From a virus: 46,110 nucleotides of DNA. Positions 16,430 through 24,320 of the stretch are shown piece after piece. The position numbers and the translations under genes were made by a program. The DNA is taken from positions 1 through 46,110 of the IMG/VR virus record IMGVR_UViG_3300005471_000007. One strand, given 5' to 3'. How positions within the stretch are numbered: the stretch's first letter is position 1; every line of letters starts with the position of its first letter. The notes under the pieces are model-generated. The model did no database searches. It had not been told where the DNA came from and saw only the letters and a program-made list of their open reading frames with translations.

Positions 16430-16438
16430 AGTATAGCA
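16430..16438 (-). promoter_or_regulatory. Extended -10 promoter (TGC-TATACT)
   Basis: Minus strand ATTTTGTGC-TATACT, immediately after the terminator at 16441-16479. Same 14-base context as 16334-16342, so transcription stops and restarts here. Confidence 0.45.
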
Positions 16439-16440
16439 CA

Positions 16441-16479
16441 AAATAAAAGCCCTCCGGACGTTCCGCACACGGAGGGCTT
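16441..16479 (-). terminator. Intrinsic terminator
   Basis: Perfect 10-bp stem AAGCCCTCCG (16470-16479 and 16447-16456 as complements) with 13-base loop, followed on the minus strand by TTTTATTTTG. Second of two terminators closing the early operon. Confidence 0.8.
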
Positions 16480-16538
16480 GGGTTGTCTGTGCTTCTTTTC
16501 AGTTGTCAATCTCTTTCGGGTAGCGTCACCTCCCTTGC

Positions 16539-16572
16539 AAAAAATCCCACCTTCGACCTTACCGAAGGTGGG
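16539..16572 (-). terminator. Intrinsic terminator of the early operon
   Basis: Perfect 10-bp stem CCCACCTTCG (complements 16546-16555 and 16563-16572), then ATTTTTTG on the minus strand. It is 100 bases after the HAD-gene stop, so it ends the 22353-16672 operon. Confidence 0.85.
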
Positions 16573-16671
16573 CCAGCGCTGTTCTAGGTCTTATGGTACC
16601 TACCCACCTGCGCCTGGGGGCCACTCGTCATACCGCTCTTATGCTATCATCCGGGTATCGGGTTGTCAATC

Positions 16672-17262
16672 CTACTCGGCTGGAAACTCAGGCAAGAACG
16701 GATCAGGCTCGACCCATGTGCCATTGAGTTTTTCCACAGCTTCAGCGAGGCTCCTGCATAGTTCCCGGGTCTGCACATTGCTGAAGTATTTCAGGTGCTC
16801 GTTGATATTCGCCTGCTCGTCATCGATGATCAAGAGATCAGTTGCGCCATAGAGCGCCGCCAGCGTCTGCACCATACCTGCTTTCCAGACGGTTGTTTTC
16901 ACGTACTGAAATGCCGGGGCTTTCATGAAAACCTGGACATTGCCATCAAGTACATCATGTTCATAAAGCCATACTTCTGTAGCTTCTCGCATGGCTTCCG
17001 GGCGAGAAGTGAGATAGACAAGCTTATAGCCATGACCGCGAATAGCCACGAGAGACTCTACCACACCGTCGATTAGCGTATCCTTCGGCACCTGCGCCGG
17101 GTCGAACACCGCACGCCAGTACACGTTCGTCGCTTCCCGCTCATCATAATAGGGGTAGCCGCCCGCCTGCTTAATGTAGGCTTGTTTCACTTCCTCCGCC
17201 TCTGCGAAGCGAGCATCCACATTAGCAACCACGCCATCAAGGTCAATTATCGCTAGTTTCAA
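16672..17262 (-). CDS. HAD-superfamily phosphatase
   Basis: 196 residues. Motif I DLDGVVANVD at residue 7 (DxD nucleophile/acid), motif II in YLTSRPEAM, basic residue downstream in MKAPAFQYVKTTVWKAG, motif IV in DLLIIDDEQAN. This layout is that of phage HAD phosphatases and polynucleotide-kinase 3'-phosphatase domains; the substrate (nucleotide or DNA end) is not evident and there is no kinase P-loop. Start is TTG 17262 with AGGAG six bases upstream. Last gene of the early operon. Confidence 0.8.
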   Translation of the reverse strand: MKLAIIDLDGVVANVDARFAEAEEVKQAYIKQAGGYPYYDEREATNVYWRAVFDPAQVPKDTLIDGVVESLVAIRGHGYKLVYLTSRPEAMREATEVWLYEHDVLDGNVQVFMKAPAFQYVKTTVWKAGMVQTLAALYGATDLLIIDDEQANINEHLKYFSNVQTRELCRSLAEAVEKLNGTWVEPDPFLPEFPAE

Positions 17263-17315
17263 GACGTTCTCCTTGCTGGCCTATAAGCCGACCAGCGGGC
17301 CGATTGGCGAAACGA

Positions 17316-17522
17316 TTAGGTAAGAGGTGCCTCGTAGGGTTCGCACCACTCGCACCGGCAATTCGGGGGATGTGTGCCTGTTTCATCCTGCTTGTCCTCT
17401 TGCTCATCTGCCCAACACGGACAGGTCTTATCAAGACAGTGAAAATTATTCTGACTGTCATGATAGAAGAGCACGATCTGCTCTTCGTGGATGCGCGGCG
17501 GCGGCGGTGGGAATGTTGTCAT
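17316..17522 (-). CDS. Small Cys-rich protein
   Basis: 68 residues: MTTFPPPPPRIHEEQ, then CLDKTCPCW ... NCRCEWCEPY. Six cysteines in closely spaced pairs suggest one zinc site. AGGAAA precedes ATG. Function unknown; typical of small early phage genes. Confidence 0.6.
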   Translation of the reverse strand: MTTFPPPPPRIHEEQIVLFYHDSQNNFHCLDKTCPCWADEQEDKQDETGTHPPNCRCEWCEPYEAPLT

Positions 17523-17568
17523 GTGCTTTCCTTTCTGGGCTGATAGGCTCAGCCCGAGCCACTATTCG

Positions 17569-18318
17569 CTACTTCGCGGCTTTCTTTTCTTGCGCCGCCA
17601 CCAGGCGCTCATGCAAGACTTCCCCCTGTTTCACGGTCAAGTCCTGGTCGGCAATCACCTGCTTGAAGAGACTCTGTTTCCAGACTTCCCAACGCTTGCG
17701 TACAATGCCCTCATCATCTGAACCCGTCCAGAGCCAGAAATCGCTATAGAGCTTTTCCACATCGCTAGGTTTCATACGCTCAGGGAACGCCGGAGAACCA
17801 TCCCCATTAGTAAGGTGCTCAGTGCCTGGCGTTGCTTTAGGCTGTACTCTATCAGCTTCTACTACCTTGTGCCCATTGTCGGATACTTGACCGCGATCTA
17901 GCGGTGCATCGGCCAGGCGCTCACCCTCGTCAAACTCGTCTCCTGTGAACTGCGTCCCATACCCAAGCATGGCTAACGCTCGCCCGACTGCGCCCGTTTC
18001 ACATTTTTCGATATAATCAGGGAAGCTCGCAGCCTTCTCTGACTTCGTGCCTGTAGCGCTTCCTCCTTTGCCATCAGCAACGGTGGCGTGAAAAACGCAG
18101 AACCCGGTGGCCTGCTTGACAACTTTCTCCTTACGCTTCAACTCATTATTCCAGACCATCACCTCCTCGGTCGTTTCACGGTTCAGGTCCAGTGTTACCA
18201 GTTCCGTACTAATCTCGCCTTCAGGGCAGATATCACGGAACCAGCAGAGCCGCCAGGCGACCGGGAGGTAGTCCTTGCCTTGTAGTTGTATCAGGTGTTC
18301 GTTAGGATTAAATGTCAT
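17569..18318 (-). CDS. Putative single-strand annealing / recombination protein
   Basis: 249 residues. N-terminal domain: LQGKDYLPVAWRLCWFRDICP, a variable ATGFCVFHATVADG(K)GG, then SEKAASFPDYIEKCETGAVGRALAMLGYGTQF. This FPDYIEKCETGAVGRALAMLGYGTQ block resembles Rad52/DdrA-like annealing proteins of phages. C-terminal 100 residues are a linker and helical tail with DVEKLYSDFW. AGGAG site before ATG. Assignment rests on motif appearance only; no exonuclease partner is recognised nearby. Confidence 0.5.
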   Translation of the reverse strand: MTFNPNEHLIQLQGKDYLPVAWRLCWFRDICPEGEISTELVTLDLNRETTEEVMVWNNELKRKEKVVKQATGFCVFHATVADGKGGSATGTKSEKAASFPDYIEKCETGAVGRALAMLGYGTQFTGDEFDEGERLADAPLDRGQVSDNGHKVVEADRVQPKATPGTEHLTNGDGSPAFPERMKPSDVEKLYSDFWLWTGSDDEGIVRKRWEVWKQSLFKQVIADQDLTVKQGEVLHERLVAAQEKKAAK

Positions 18319-18329
18319 TACCTTACTCC

Positions 18330-18701
18330 TTACCAGCCACGAGAATTGCGGCTGGCGTTATCGGCTGCGGATTGCGCCCGTTCTGCTTTACGATCTACAT
18401 CATTTACGCGGTATTCCAGGTTGTCCAGGTCATTGCGCAATCGGTAAATCTGATTCTTGACGCTTTCCTCAGATCGCTCGACATGATCAATACTGGCATA
18501 CTCATCGTGCTCGTGGTTATCCATGTCGCGCTCAAGTGCTTCAATGCGCTCCACGAGCGGCTTGATTGCCTCTTCGATCCAACGCTGTACCATTTCCTTT
18601 TCGTCTTGATCCATTGATTCTTCCTCCGAGAAGAATTCAAGGAGGAAGAAGCGCAATTCCTCGCGCTCGTCCTCCAACAACTTCTGCCAGGGATCGTTCA
18701 T
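18330..18701 (-). CDS. Acidic coiled-coil protein
   Basis: 123 residues from ATG 18701, chosen because it overlaps the upstream stop (ATGA). Almost wholly helical and charged: KLLEDEREELRFFLLEFF, then IEALERDMDNHEHDEY and KNQIYRLRNDLDNLEYRVNDVDRKAE heptads. Role unknown. Confidence 0.6.
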   Translation of the reverse strand: MNDPWQKLLEDEREELRFFLLEFFSEEESMDQDEKEMVQRWIEEAIKPLVERIEALERDMDNHEHDEYASIDHVERSEESVKNQIYRLRNDLDNLEYRVNDVDRKAERAQSAADNASRNSRGW

Positions 18702-19453
18702 AGTCCCTGGCTCAACTCCCAATTCAGGTAGGCCGTGCGACCTGCTGTACGGCCTGCTGCTAAACGTTCACGCTCTATCTGGACAATAAACTCATACAGA
18801 TTCGAGTCATATACCTCGTGGCTGAACTCCCACCCATCGGACGGGTGATAGTATCCCTTGGCATCTTTCGTCGCTTCAAGGCGCTTCCTGGCCTCTGCAA
18901 ACAACTTGCGGATCTCACCCTTGCGCTTATTCAACTCGCGGGGTTGGTCATCCTTATAGAGCAGGAAGACGAACGATTTCCCGCTATCATGGCGCGTGTT
19001 TACAGCGACCACGACCGGTTCGCGTACATCCCCGTAGATGCTCCACTCAGGAGAAAGGAACCGCTCTACCCCATCGATGACGACGGAACCGGGGAGAATG
19101 AAATCCCAATAAGCAAGTGTCGTTCTAGCGCTCTCTCTTGCTTCATTGTGATACGAGGTCGGGGAACTCTCCCACATGTGACCATCAGGAGCCATAAAAG
19201 TGTAATAGAGGTACTCATTATAGGTCGTCTTATTGGTATAACTCCCTACATATTCCAGGGGTATATTGCGCTTATCCCCGAGGAAGCATACTAGGCAGAG
19301 ATTGCGCGCCACTTCCGGGTTAGCTGCATCATAATGAAAGCCGCAGGAGCTGCACGCTTTGCTCGTTTCAATGAGTTGCTTGATCAGCTCATAGCCATCA
19401 TCAGATACCGTGATAGGCTGGCTGTGGGCGTTCTCAAAGTAGATCGTTTTCAT
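18698..19453 (-). CDS. Unknown protein with N-terminal zinc ribbon
   Basis: 251 residues. Residues 34-60 have CSSCGF ... CLVCF, a four-cysteine zinc knuckle. The rest is globular, with SLSPEW-like, PVVVAVNTRHDSGKSFVFLLY and a Lys/Arg-rich helix; a tandem AAGRTAGRTAYL near the end. Linked to the ArdC-like gene by ATGA overlap at its start. No family recognised. Confidence 0.6.
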   Translation of the reverse strand: MKTIYFENAHSQPITVSDDGYELIKQLIETSKACSSCGFHYDAANPEVARNLCLVCFLGDKRNIPLEYVGSYTNKTTYNEYLYYTFMAPDGHMWESSPTSYHNEARESARTTLAYWDFILPGSVVIDGVERFLSPEWSIYGDVREPVVVAVNTRHDSGKSFVFLLYKDDQPRELNKRKGEIRKLFAEARKRLEATKDAKGYYHPSDGWEFSHEVYDSNLYEFIVQIERERLAAGRTAGRTAYLNWELSQGL

Positions 19454-19785
19454 GACGTGACCTCGCGCTTCTCTACCTGAAGGTAGTAGAACAGGCAGAC
19501 GCCTTTAAGATAGCTGCCTCCCGCTTGTTCCTCCTGCTCGTCGCCATTCACGAGTAGACCGTCAGGTTCAGCGCTTTGTGATGCTACGAAGGTATAAGAT
19601 CGGAGGGCTTTCTCGCCCTTTTTGACCTTGAAGCCTTTGGCTCGCCAGGTATTAAACGTGAAGCAGTTCGCTTCGGGGTTGTACTTCTCGGCCTCTTGCT
19701 CACCCCACCGCTCGGCAATTTGCGCCTTGACCATCAGTGCGGTTTTGACTGAACCCTGCCAGTGTGATTGTTGCTGTTGTGTCAT
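19450..19785 (-). CDS. ArdC N-terminal-like ssDNA-binding domain protein
   Basis: 111 residues: NCFTFNTWRAKGFKVKKGEKALRSYTFV then GVCLFYYLQVE. The W-x-x-x-G-x-x-VxKGEKa(l)xxxxF block followed by a Y/F-rich strand is typical of the ArdC N-terminal domain found in antirestriction and DNA-processing proteins; no metalloprotease domain follows. Likely ssDNA binding. Its leader carries the same 34-base element as the DUF932 gene's. Confidence 0.55.
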   Translation of the reverse strand: MTQQQQSHWQGSVKTALMVKAQIAERWGEQEAEKYNPEANCFTFNTWRAKGFKVKKGEKALRSYTFVASQSAEPDGLLVNGDEQEEQAGGSYLKGVCLFYYLQVEKREVTS

Positions 19786-19811
19786 GGTATACTCCTAGTA
19801 TCTCTTCGGAT

Positions 19812-19854
19812 GCCGGTTCCTGTAGAACGTCGCCGGCACCCGATCCACCGCCTG
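19812..19854 (-). repeat. Repeated 5' leader element, copy 1
   Basis: 19812-19845 is identical to 20726-20759 (34 bases); with one mismatch the match extends to 43. It lies in the leader of the ArdC-like gene. On the mRNA strand GCCGG ... CCGGC and GTTC-TACAG-GAAC can pair. An upstream GCCTGGG hairpin is also shared. Confidence 0.8.
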
Positions 19855-19880
19855 AGCCAAAACCCAGGCGTTTTTCTTGA

Positions 19881-20699
19881 CTACGATTCTAACTTGTAAG
19901 CGCGCAGCTCCTGGGCGAACTGCCAGAGCAGGGAATTAACCTTGACGGTCTGGTCAATACCTTTGATTGCGCGTGTGCGTGGGTGGCGGCGGCCACGATC
20001 TCTCACACCACCTTGAAGCACATTCTCTTGAATGACATTCAGAGTCGTATAGAGGTCGTTGCCAGTATCTGCGCGGCGGCGGCGCTCTAAGAGAGCTGCC
20101 GGATCATGTGCCGGTAGTGGAGAAAGCGAACCCTCCACAATAACCGGTTCCCCGAAACGGGCCTTCGTGGCGTACTGTGCCAGGAGCAACTGTTCTTTCG
20201 GCTCAAGCATGATCTGTTTCATCTCCGCGACCGTCTGCATCGTTACCTCGGCCTCTTCTGCGATGAAGTAGGTGGCTTTGAGCACTTCATCTAGGATATT
20301 ACCGCGATGATAAACCTTGAGGGTATTGTTGATGTCGCCGGTGATAAGCCCGTTCGTGCAAACGCACCTGAAGATACCGGCCAGCAGGCTATAAGCACTT
20401 GTCCCGTCGTGGGAATTGACGAGAACGACTTCCGGCACATCGGGCTCATTATTGCCCAGGTAAGAGGATTTGCGAAACCGCAGGAGGTGTTTAGCAAACG
20501 GCTTTTTGCCTTCTAGTCGGCTATATGCCTGCATCGCAGTTGTCGGTACATAGCCCGCGTCACGCAGGCCATCGATGATCTGGATAGTGGGGATATAGAG
20601 GTAACGTTGTGAGCGCGACTCGTGGGCCTGGGTGGCTACTACAGACGGGAACGCTCGCCCGATCTGCTCATTGGTTAAACCGTTGGTATTCTGGATCAT
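19881..20699 (-). CDS. DUF932-family phage/plasmid protein
   Basis: 272 residues. The block EVVLVNSHDGTSAYSLLAGIFRCVCTNGLI at about residues 88-118 is diagnostic of DUF932, and QSRYLYIPT-like and R(F)RKSS features agree. Widespread in phages and plasmids; biochemical function unknown, often near recombination genes. GAAGGAG precedes ATG. The ArdC-like gene follows with a near-identical leader. Confidence 0.8.
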   Translation of the reverse strand: MIQNTNGLTNEQIGRAFPSVVATQAHESRSQRYLYIPTIQIIDGLRDAGYVPTTAMQAYSRLEGKKPFAKHLLRFRKSSYLGNNEPDVPEVVLVNSHDGTSAYSLLAGIFRCVCTNGLITGDINNTLKVYHRGNILDEVLKATYFIAEEAEVTMQTVAEMKQIMLEPKEQLLLAQYATKARFGEPVIVEGSLSPLPAHDPAALLERRRRADTGNDLYTTLNVIQENVLQGGVRDRGRRHPRTRAIKGIDQTVKVNSLLWQFAQELRAYKLES

Positions 20700-20725
20700 G
20701 ATATACTCCTTCTAGCTATTCGAGC

Positions 20726-20768
20726 GCCGGTTCCTGTAGAACGTCGCCGGCACCCGATCTACCGCCTG
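20726..20768 (-). repeat. Repeated 5' leader element, copy 2
   Basis: Leader of the DUF932 gene. Same 34-base core as 19812-19845, with the same pairing potential, preceded by GCCTGGG/CCCAGGC and followed by AGGAGTATAyC-ATG. The repeat includes the ribosome-site distance, suggesting shared post-transcriptional control. Confidence 0.8.
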
Positions 20769-20794
20769 GGTTTCTCATAGCCCAGGCTTTCTTA

Positions 20795-21235
20795 TTAAAT
20801 GCCCTGGTATGCCTGGGCTGCTTCCGTCTCCTGGGCCACATCCAGTGCAAGTTCGCAAAAGTGGTCGAACAGGTCTGTATCCGCCACCTGGATATCGAAG
20901 TGTACCGCAGCCTCTTCGGCCAACTCCGTACACATGACCGCGCCGCAGCTAAAATGCTGATCGACAATGCTGTGCATAAAAGCGGTGACCCCCTCGTCAG
21001 TAATCACTGCTTCCTGTGCCTCGGTTAGAGAGTTTGCAAATTCTCTATACGGATCAACAAAAACTGTATCCTCAGCGAGTTCCTTGAAATCTTTACCGCA
21101 GCCAGCACAGAAGTGATCGTAGGCGCTCACGACGAGCGACCCATGATGGTTTGTGCCAGCAGGTTTGCAATCTTCGCAATACAGGTTGATCGTTCCGTTT
21201 TTGGTCTGGTAGTAAATACCGATAGTTTCTGTCAT
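20795..21235 (-). CDS. Unknown protein with zinc-binding pairs
   Basis: 146 residues. LYCEDCKPAG and FCAGCGKDF give two CxxC pairs; a second half, FSCGAVMCTELAEEAAVHF, is helical and acidic. No family recognised. A GGGCGGG/CCCGCCC hairpin (about 21250-21271) lies in its leader. Confidence 0.55.
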   Translation of the reverse strand: MTETIGIYYQTKNGTINLYCEDCKPAGTNHHGSLVVSAYDHFCAGCGKDFKELAEDTVFVDPYREFANSLTEAQEAVITDEGVTAFMHSIVDQHFSCGAVMCTELAEEAAVHFDIQVADTDLFDHFCELALDVAQETEAAQAYQGI

Positions 21236-21280
21236 CGTCTTGTTCCTTCGGGCGGGAGTGGTTGCCCGCCCTCTCTATAC

Positions 21281-21736
21281 TTACTTCAGTAGTTGAAAGC
21301 CGCGCTGCCCGTTGAGCGTCCCGCGCTCATCGATTGGACGAGCGTTCGCGCGCTCGACGTCTGCGTTGTACTTGTCGAGCGTCACGCCGTTGTGTAAGCG
21401 ATCTGCATAGGCGGCCTGCAAGTCGCGCTCGGCCGATACCAGGTTCGCCAGTCGGCGCTCTTCTCGGGCTTGCAGCTGCGCCACGATGGCCGGAACCTGC
21501 CCGCCCATTGCCGCGGCGATAAGTGCGCGGCGAACCTTCAAAACTTCATTGACCGCCCGCTCATGTTTGCAGGGCTTGGTCGCGGGGCAATTGCACTCCC
21601 AGGCCAGGCGTTGGTTGTTCCAGCGAACGGTGTACCAGATGTGCGGCTGAGAGTCTGACTGGACAACATAAAAGGTTTCGTGGGTGATCTTGTCCTGGCC
21701 GCGCGCGATGGCTGCGGATTGGATTTCTGTTCTCAT
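21281..21736 (-). CDS. SWIM zinc-finger protein
   Basis: 151 residues. IWYTVRWNNQRLAWECNCPATKPCKHERAV has the CxCx(n)CxH pattern of SWIM fingers, expected to bind DNA or protein. The C-terminal half is an Arg/Ala coiled coil. SWIM proteins often associate with recombination; the neighbours fit. Stop/start coupling (ATGA) with the 21733-21936 gene. Confidence 0.75.
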   Translation of the reverse strand: MRTEIQSAAIARGQDKITHETFYVVQSDSQPHIWYTVRWNNQRLAWECNCPATKPCKHERAVNEVLKVRRALIAAAMGGQVPAIVAQLQAREERRLANLVSAERDLQAAYADRLHNGVTLDKYNADVERANARPIDERGTLNGQRGFQLLK

Positions 21737-21936
21737 GATCTTGTTCCTTTAGTAGCTCGGCCTTCTATCCGGGCGGCAGATTTACTCATTGAATGATTTC
21801 CAGCGGCAGCGATCTGCTTCTGTATTGCCAACCAGGCTTCATGCACTTCCTGGTAGCCAGGATTACCTTGGCCGATAGCTTGTTTCTGGCGCATGAGTTG
21901 AATGGCCTGATTGGTGAGTTCTGTAAGTGTCGTCAT
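21733..21936 (-). CDS. Small hypothetical early protein
   Basis: 67 residues from ATG 21936 (AAGGAG upstream): MTTLTELTNQAIQLMRQ, helical, then a basic Ser-rich tail. Overlaps the SWIM gene start. Unknown role. Confidence 0.5.
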   Translation of the reverse strand: MTTLTELTNQAIQLMRQKQAIGQGNPGYQEVHEAWLAIQKQIAAAGNHSMSKSAARIEGRATKGTRS

Positions 21937-21990
21937 GTTCTTGATCTCCTTTATATTTTCTGTGTTTCTTCTATGGGATATCGATAAAAC

Positions 21991-22112
21991 CACGAGCCAG
22001 AATGCCGGTTAGTCAAGGCCCGGAGGCCAATGCAGGTCGGTCAACGGCTCGTGTCCCCTTACGGGGTGTCTGCTTCACCGTTTCCAGGGGAGCAGCCATC
22101 CAGTAACTGGAT
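21991..22112 (-). other. Hairpin-rich intergenic stretch
   Basis: Between two small early genes: CACGAGCC (21991-21998) with GGCTCGTG (22046-22053); CCCC-TTAC-GGGG (22055-22066); CTGCT/AGCAG (22070-22095); ATCCAG-TAA-CTGGAT (22098-22112). On the minus strand the outer stem ends in GTTTTAT, so it may act as a leaky terminator or as a leader RNA. Confidence 0.45.
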
Positions 22113-22134
22113 ATGCTAAACGTCACGCTCTGAT

Positions 22135-22353
22135 CTAGTAGTTGGTATCACAACGTGGAATACCAAGTTTGGCACTCTCTTTTGCTCGCTGGATGCGATA
22201 CTCAAATTCACGCTTGAATAATTGTCCAGCTCTCTCAAGTCCAAGATCCTCACAAAGTTGTATCGCTTCGTGATATTCTCTCGCGCTTAATTCGCGACTC
22301 TGTGATGCCAGTTTGATGTCTTCAAGGTTGCTTCTTTTCTCGTTTGCGTTCAT
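22135..22353 (-). CDS. First small gene of the leftward early operon
   Basis: 72 residues, helical and charged: SNLEDIKLASQSRELSAREY, YHEAIQLCEDLGLERAG. AAGGAGAACGAA before ATG. About 170 bases downstream of the consensus leftward promoter at 22523-22551. Unknown role. Confidence 0.6.
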   Translation of the reverse strand: MNANEKRSNLEDIKLASQSRELSAREYHEAIQLCEDLGLERAGQLFKREFEYRIQRAKESAKLGIPRCDTNY

Positions 22354-22522
22354 TTCGTTCTCCTTATTCTCTTTGACTTCGTTTCTTTTAACCGCTTCAT
22401 CTGAGTGTATCTATCTCATCTACTGTCACGTACGCTATGCTTTAACTTCGTAGCTTCTTGAATGACTCAGAGGAGGCGTATTCGGTTTTTAAGGTTCTGT
22501 GTGTGTCTCATCTTCTATTACT

Positions 22523-22551
22523 ATTATACACTATTTTCAACGCTTTGTCAA
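22523..22551 (-). promoter_or_regulatory. Leftward early promoter, full consensus
   Basis: Minus strand TTGACA (22551-22546), 17-bp spacer, TATAAT (22528-22523): both hexamers perfect. Drives the 22353-16672 operon. Confidence 0.9.
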
Positions 22552-22570
22552 CACTTTTTCAACCAATTTT

Positions 22571-22592
22571 AACGAGTTTAAGCAAACTCGTT
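22571..22592. promoter_or_regulatory. Palindromic operator between divergent promoters
   Basis: AACGAGTTT-AAGC-AAACTCGTT, a perfect 9-bp inverted repeat midway between the leftward and rightward promoters. The gap 22354-22657 holds this switch and no gene. Further CAAC/GTTG motifs flank it. Likely repressor site; the repressor is not recognised. Confidence 0.65.
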
Positions 22593-22601
22593 GAAAACTC
22601 A

Positions 22602-22630
22602 TTGACTTGTAGTTGCCAAAATGTTACACT
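22602..22630 (+). promoter_or_regulatory. Rightward early promoter
   Basis: TTGACT (22602-22607), 17-bp spacer, TACACT (22625-22630). Close to consensus, just upstream of the 22658 gene with its AAGGAGGG site. Confidence 0.75.
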
Positions 22631-22657
22631 TGTTTTAGTAAAGAAAAGGAGGGATAT

Positions 22658-22852
22658 ATGTTCAAGGTGTTTCCAGTCGAGGGAGGCTATCAGATATTCT
22701 GGTGTCCATCCGCACCAATGCATTATGCCGATAAGATACCGCATGATGGGAGAGTGTATTCTAAGAAGCAAGCAGCCTATAGACGGAAGAAGCAATTGCA
22801 GGAGGCGCTCGATAAGACTGATAAGAAGCCAGTGATAAAGCCGGCTGCGTAG
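22658..22852 (+). CDS. Small basic protein at the early switch
   Basis: 64 residues: MFKVFPVEGGYQIFWCPSAPMHY then a Lys/Arg-rich helix (SKKQAAYRRKKQLQEALDK). ATG 22658 follows AAGGAGGG. Candidate regulator by position and charge; no HTH is visible. Confidence 0.55.
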   Translation: MFKVFPVEGGYQIFWCPSAPMHYADKIPHDGRVYSKKQAAYRRKKQLQEALDKTDKKPVIKPAA

Positions 22853-22856
22853 CCCG

Positions 22857-22929
22857 CAGGCCATAGCGTGGCGTCGAAACTAACACTATGGCCTGACGAA
22901 CCTGCTTTGATTATAACATTTTTATAATC
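22857..22929 (+). terminator. Two inverted repeats after the 64-residue gene
   Basis: CAGGCCATAG (22857-22866) pairs with 22886-22895, and GATTATAA (22909-22916) with 22922-22929 across CATTT. The second is AT-only. No U tract follows the first; a weak terminator or protein-binding site is possible. Confidence 0.4.
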
Positions 22930-22943
22930 CGAAGGAGGTTCGT

Positions 22944-23222
22944 ATGCAAGAACTGATACGCACACGATGCAAGCAGGGCTGGCTGGTGATCACCGACGAG
23001 TACATTCGGGTGGAGCTATCGGGCAATCTACGGCAACAAACGCTCTATCGCTCGATGTTGACTGGCGTTGACAGTAAGGTTGCCGGGTTCCCACTATTCG
23101 GCCTGGGTGGAGGAACCAATCTTGTATTTCACGGCCAGGGGCTCGAGCGGCTGCACGCTGATCTGGTGAAGCCGAAAATGGCACAAGAAATTGTAGGGAT
23201 GTTACAGCATCCACAGAATTAA
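22944..23222 (+). CDS. Small PH-domain-like protein
   Basis: 92 residues, ATG after AAGGAGG. GWLVITDEYIRVELSGNLRQ, YRSMLTGVD, LFGLGGGTNLVFHGQG and a final helix resemble short bacterial PH-like domains. Its stop overlaps the convergent integrase stop by four bases. Function unknown. Confidence 0.5.
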   Translation: MQELIRTRCKQGWLVITDEYIRVELSGNLRQQTLYRSMLTGVDSKVAGFPLFGLGGGTNLVFHGQGLERLHADLVKPKMAQEIVGMLQHPQN

Positions 23223-24223
23223 AGGCCATACCGCGCTTCCAAGAGTCTTGCGCCTGGGTCAGCAATACCGCCGATACGCTGCAAATAGCGATAGGTGGTA
23301 TCCAGCCGTTCATGGTCCAGCAGGTCTTTAATGAGGAGGATATCTTGCCCGGCCTGCTGGCGCTCATGGGCTGCACCGTGGCGCAGCGAGTGTAAACTGA
23401 GTCGGTTGACATCAAGATTCGCAGCTAGTGCATACTGCTTGAAAAGAATATTAATATAGTCGTCGTGCAGTGGCGCATCCGTTCCACTGCCAGGTCTGCC
23501 CTGCCCGGGTTTTGTCGAGATGAAAATGAAGTCGTCCGGCTGGATAGTAAACAGCCTGCCTGCGGCTTCAAGGTAACGCTCGATCAGTTGCCAGGCACGT
23601 AGGGGCAGTTCCTTCGTTCTAATTTCACGATGCCTACCTTTAGGCTTATAGCGATAGACATGGCCTGTTCGCCTGGTTCCGTCGCGCTCGACAATGATAG
23701 CGGGCTCAATATCGCGCCAACGGATAGCGGCAATCTCATTGCGCCGGCGAGCGGTCCAGAAGTACATGCCAAAAAGGGCGCGATCCCTGATACCTTTAAT
23801 CGTATCGCCGGGGATCGCCGCAAAGAAGCGCTTCAGTTCGTCGGTACTCATCGAGCGATAGGGCGCATCGGGCTTGAGATAGCGCATCCCCTGTGTCGGC
23901 ATGACCTTCTGGTAGATAGGCGTACCGTTGACCTCGTAAGAGCTGGCGAAGCGATAGAACGAAGTGAGGACACAGAGGCGTTGGTTCTTGGTCGAAGCCG
24001 AGGCCTCGCCGCCAGGGTTACATCGTGCGATACTTGGGCTTTGCATGAAAGCGAGGATATCAGCGCGTGATATCTCGTCGGGCTGCTTGCCACAATGCTT
24101 GAAGAAGCGGGCAAGATTCGAGCGGTACGTCTCGCGGCTTGGCTCAGAGCCGGAGATATCATAGATCGATTGCAGGAACGCAGACGCGCACTCCTGCCAG
24201 GGCATAGGCCAGGTATTGAACAT
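23219..24223 (-). CDS. int: Tyrosine recombinase (integrase)
   Basis: 334 residues from ATG 24223 (TGGAG upstream); a GTG 14 codons earlier sits in a hairpin and is less likely. N-terminal SAM-like arm/core domain: SRETYRSNLARFFKHCGKQ. Catalytic domain carries Arg in ARRRNEIAAIRW, Lys/His in KGRHREIRTKELPL, HxxR in LHSLRHGAAHERQQAG, His in LLDHERLDTT and Tyr in TTYRYLQ. Complete. It should integrate the circular genome at a host attB. Regulated apart from the rightward operon because it is convergent with it. Confidence 0.93.
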   Translation of the reverse strand: MFNTWPMPWQECASAFLQSIYDISGSEPSRETYRSNLARFFKHCGKQPDEISRADILAFMQSPSIARCNPGGEASASTKNQRLCVLTSFYRFASSYEVNGTPIYQKVMPTQGMRYLKPDAPYRSMSTDELKRFFAAIPGDTIKGIRDRALFGMYFWTARRRNEIAAIRWRDIEPAIIVERDGTRRTGHVYRYKPKGRHREIRTKELPLRAWQLIERYLEAAGRLFTIQPDDFIFISTKPGQGRPGSGTDAPLHDDYINILFKQYALAANLDVNRLSLHSLRHGAAHERQQAGQDILLIKDLLDHERLDTTYRYLQRIGGIADPGARLLEARYGL

Positions 24224-24320
24224 AGGGCTCCAGGTGTGAATTGGCGGGAAAGGCTCCCGCCTCACGCCTACATGGTTGCATAAGGGGATGCAGTACAGAC
24301 CTGGCTACAATCTATGGGGA

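Noticed and set aside
17243-17461. 72-residue minus ORF
   Set aside because: Overlaps the better-supported Cys-rich gene 17316-17522, which has a ribosome site.
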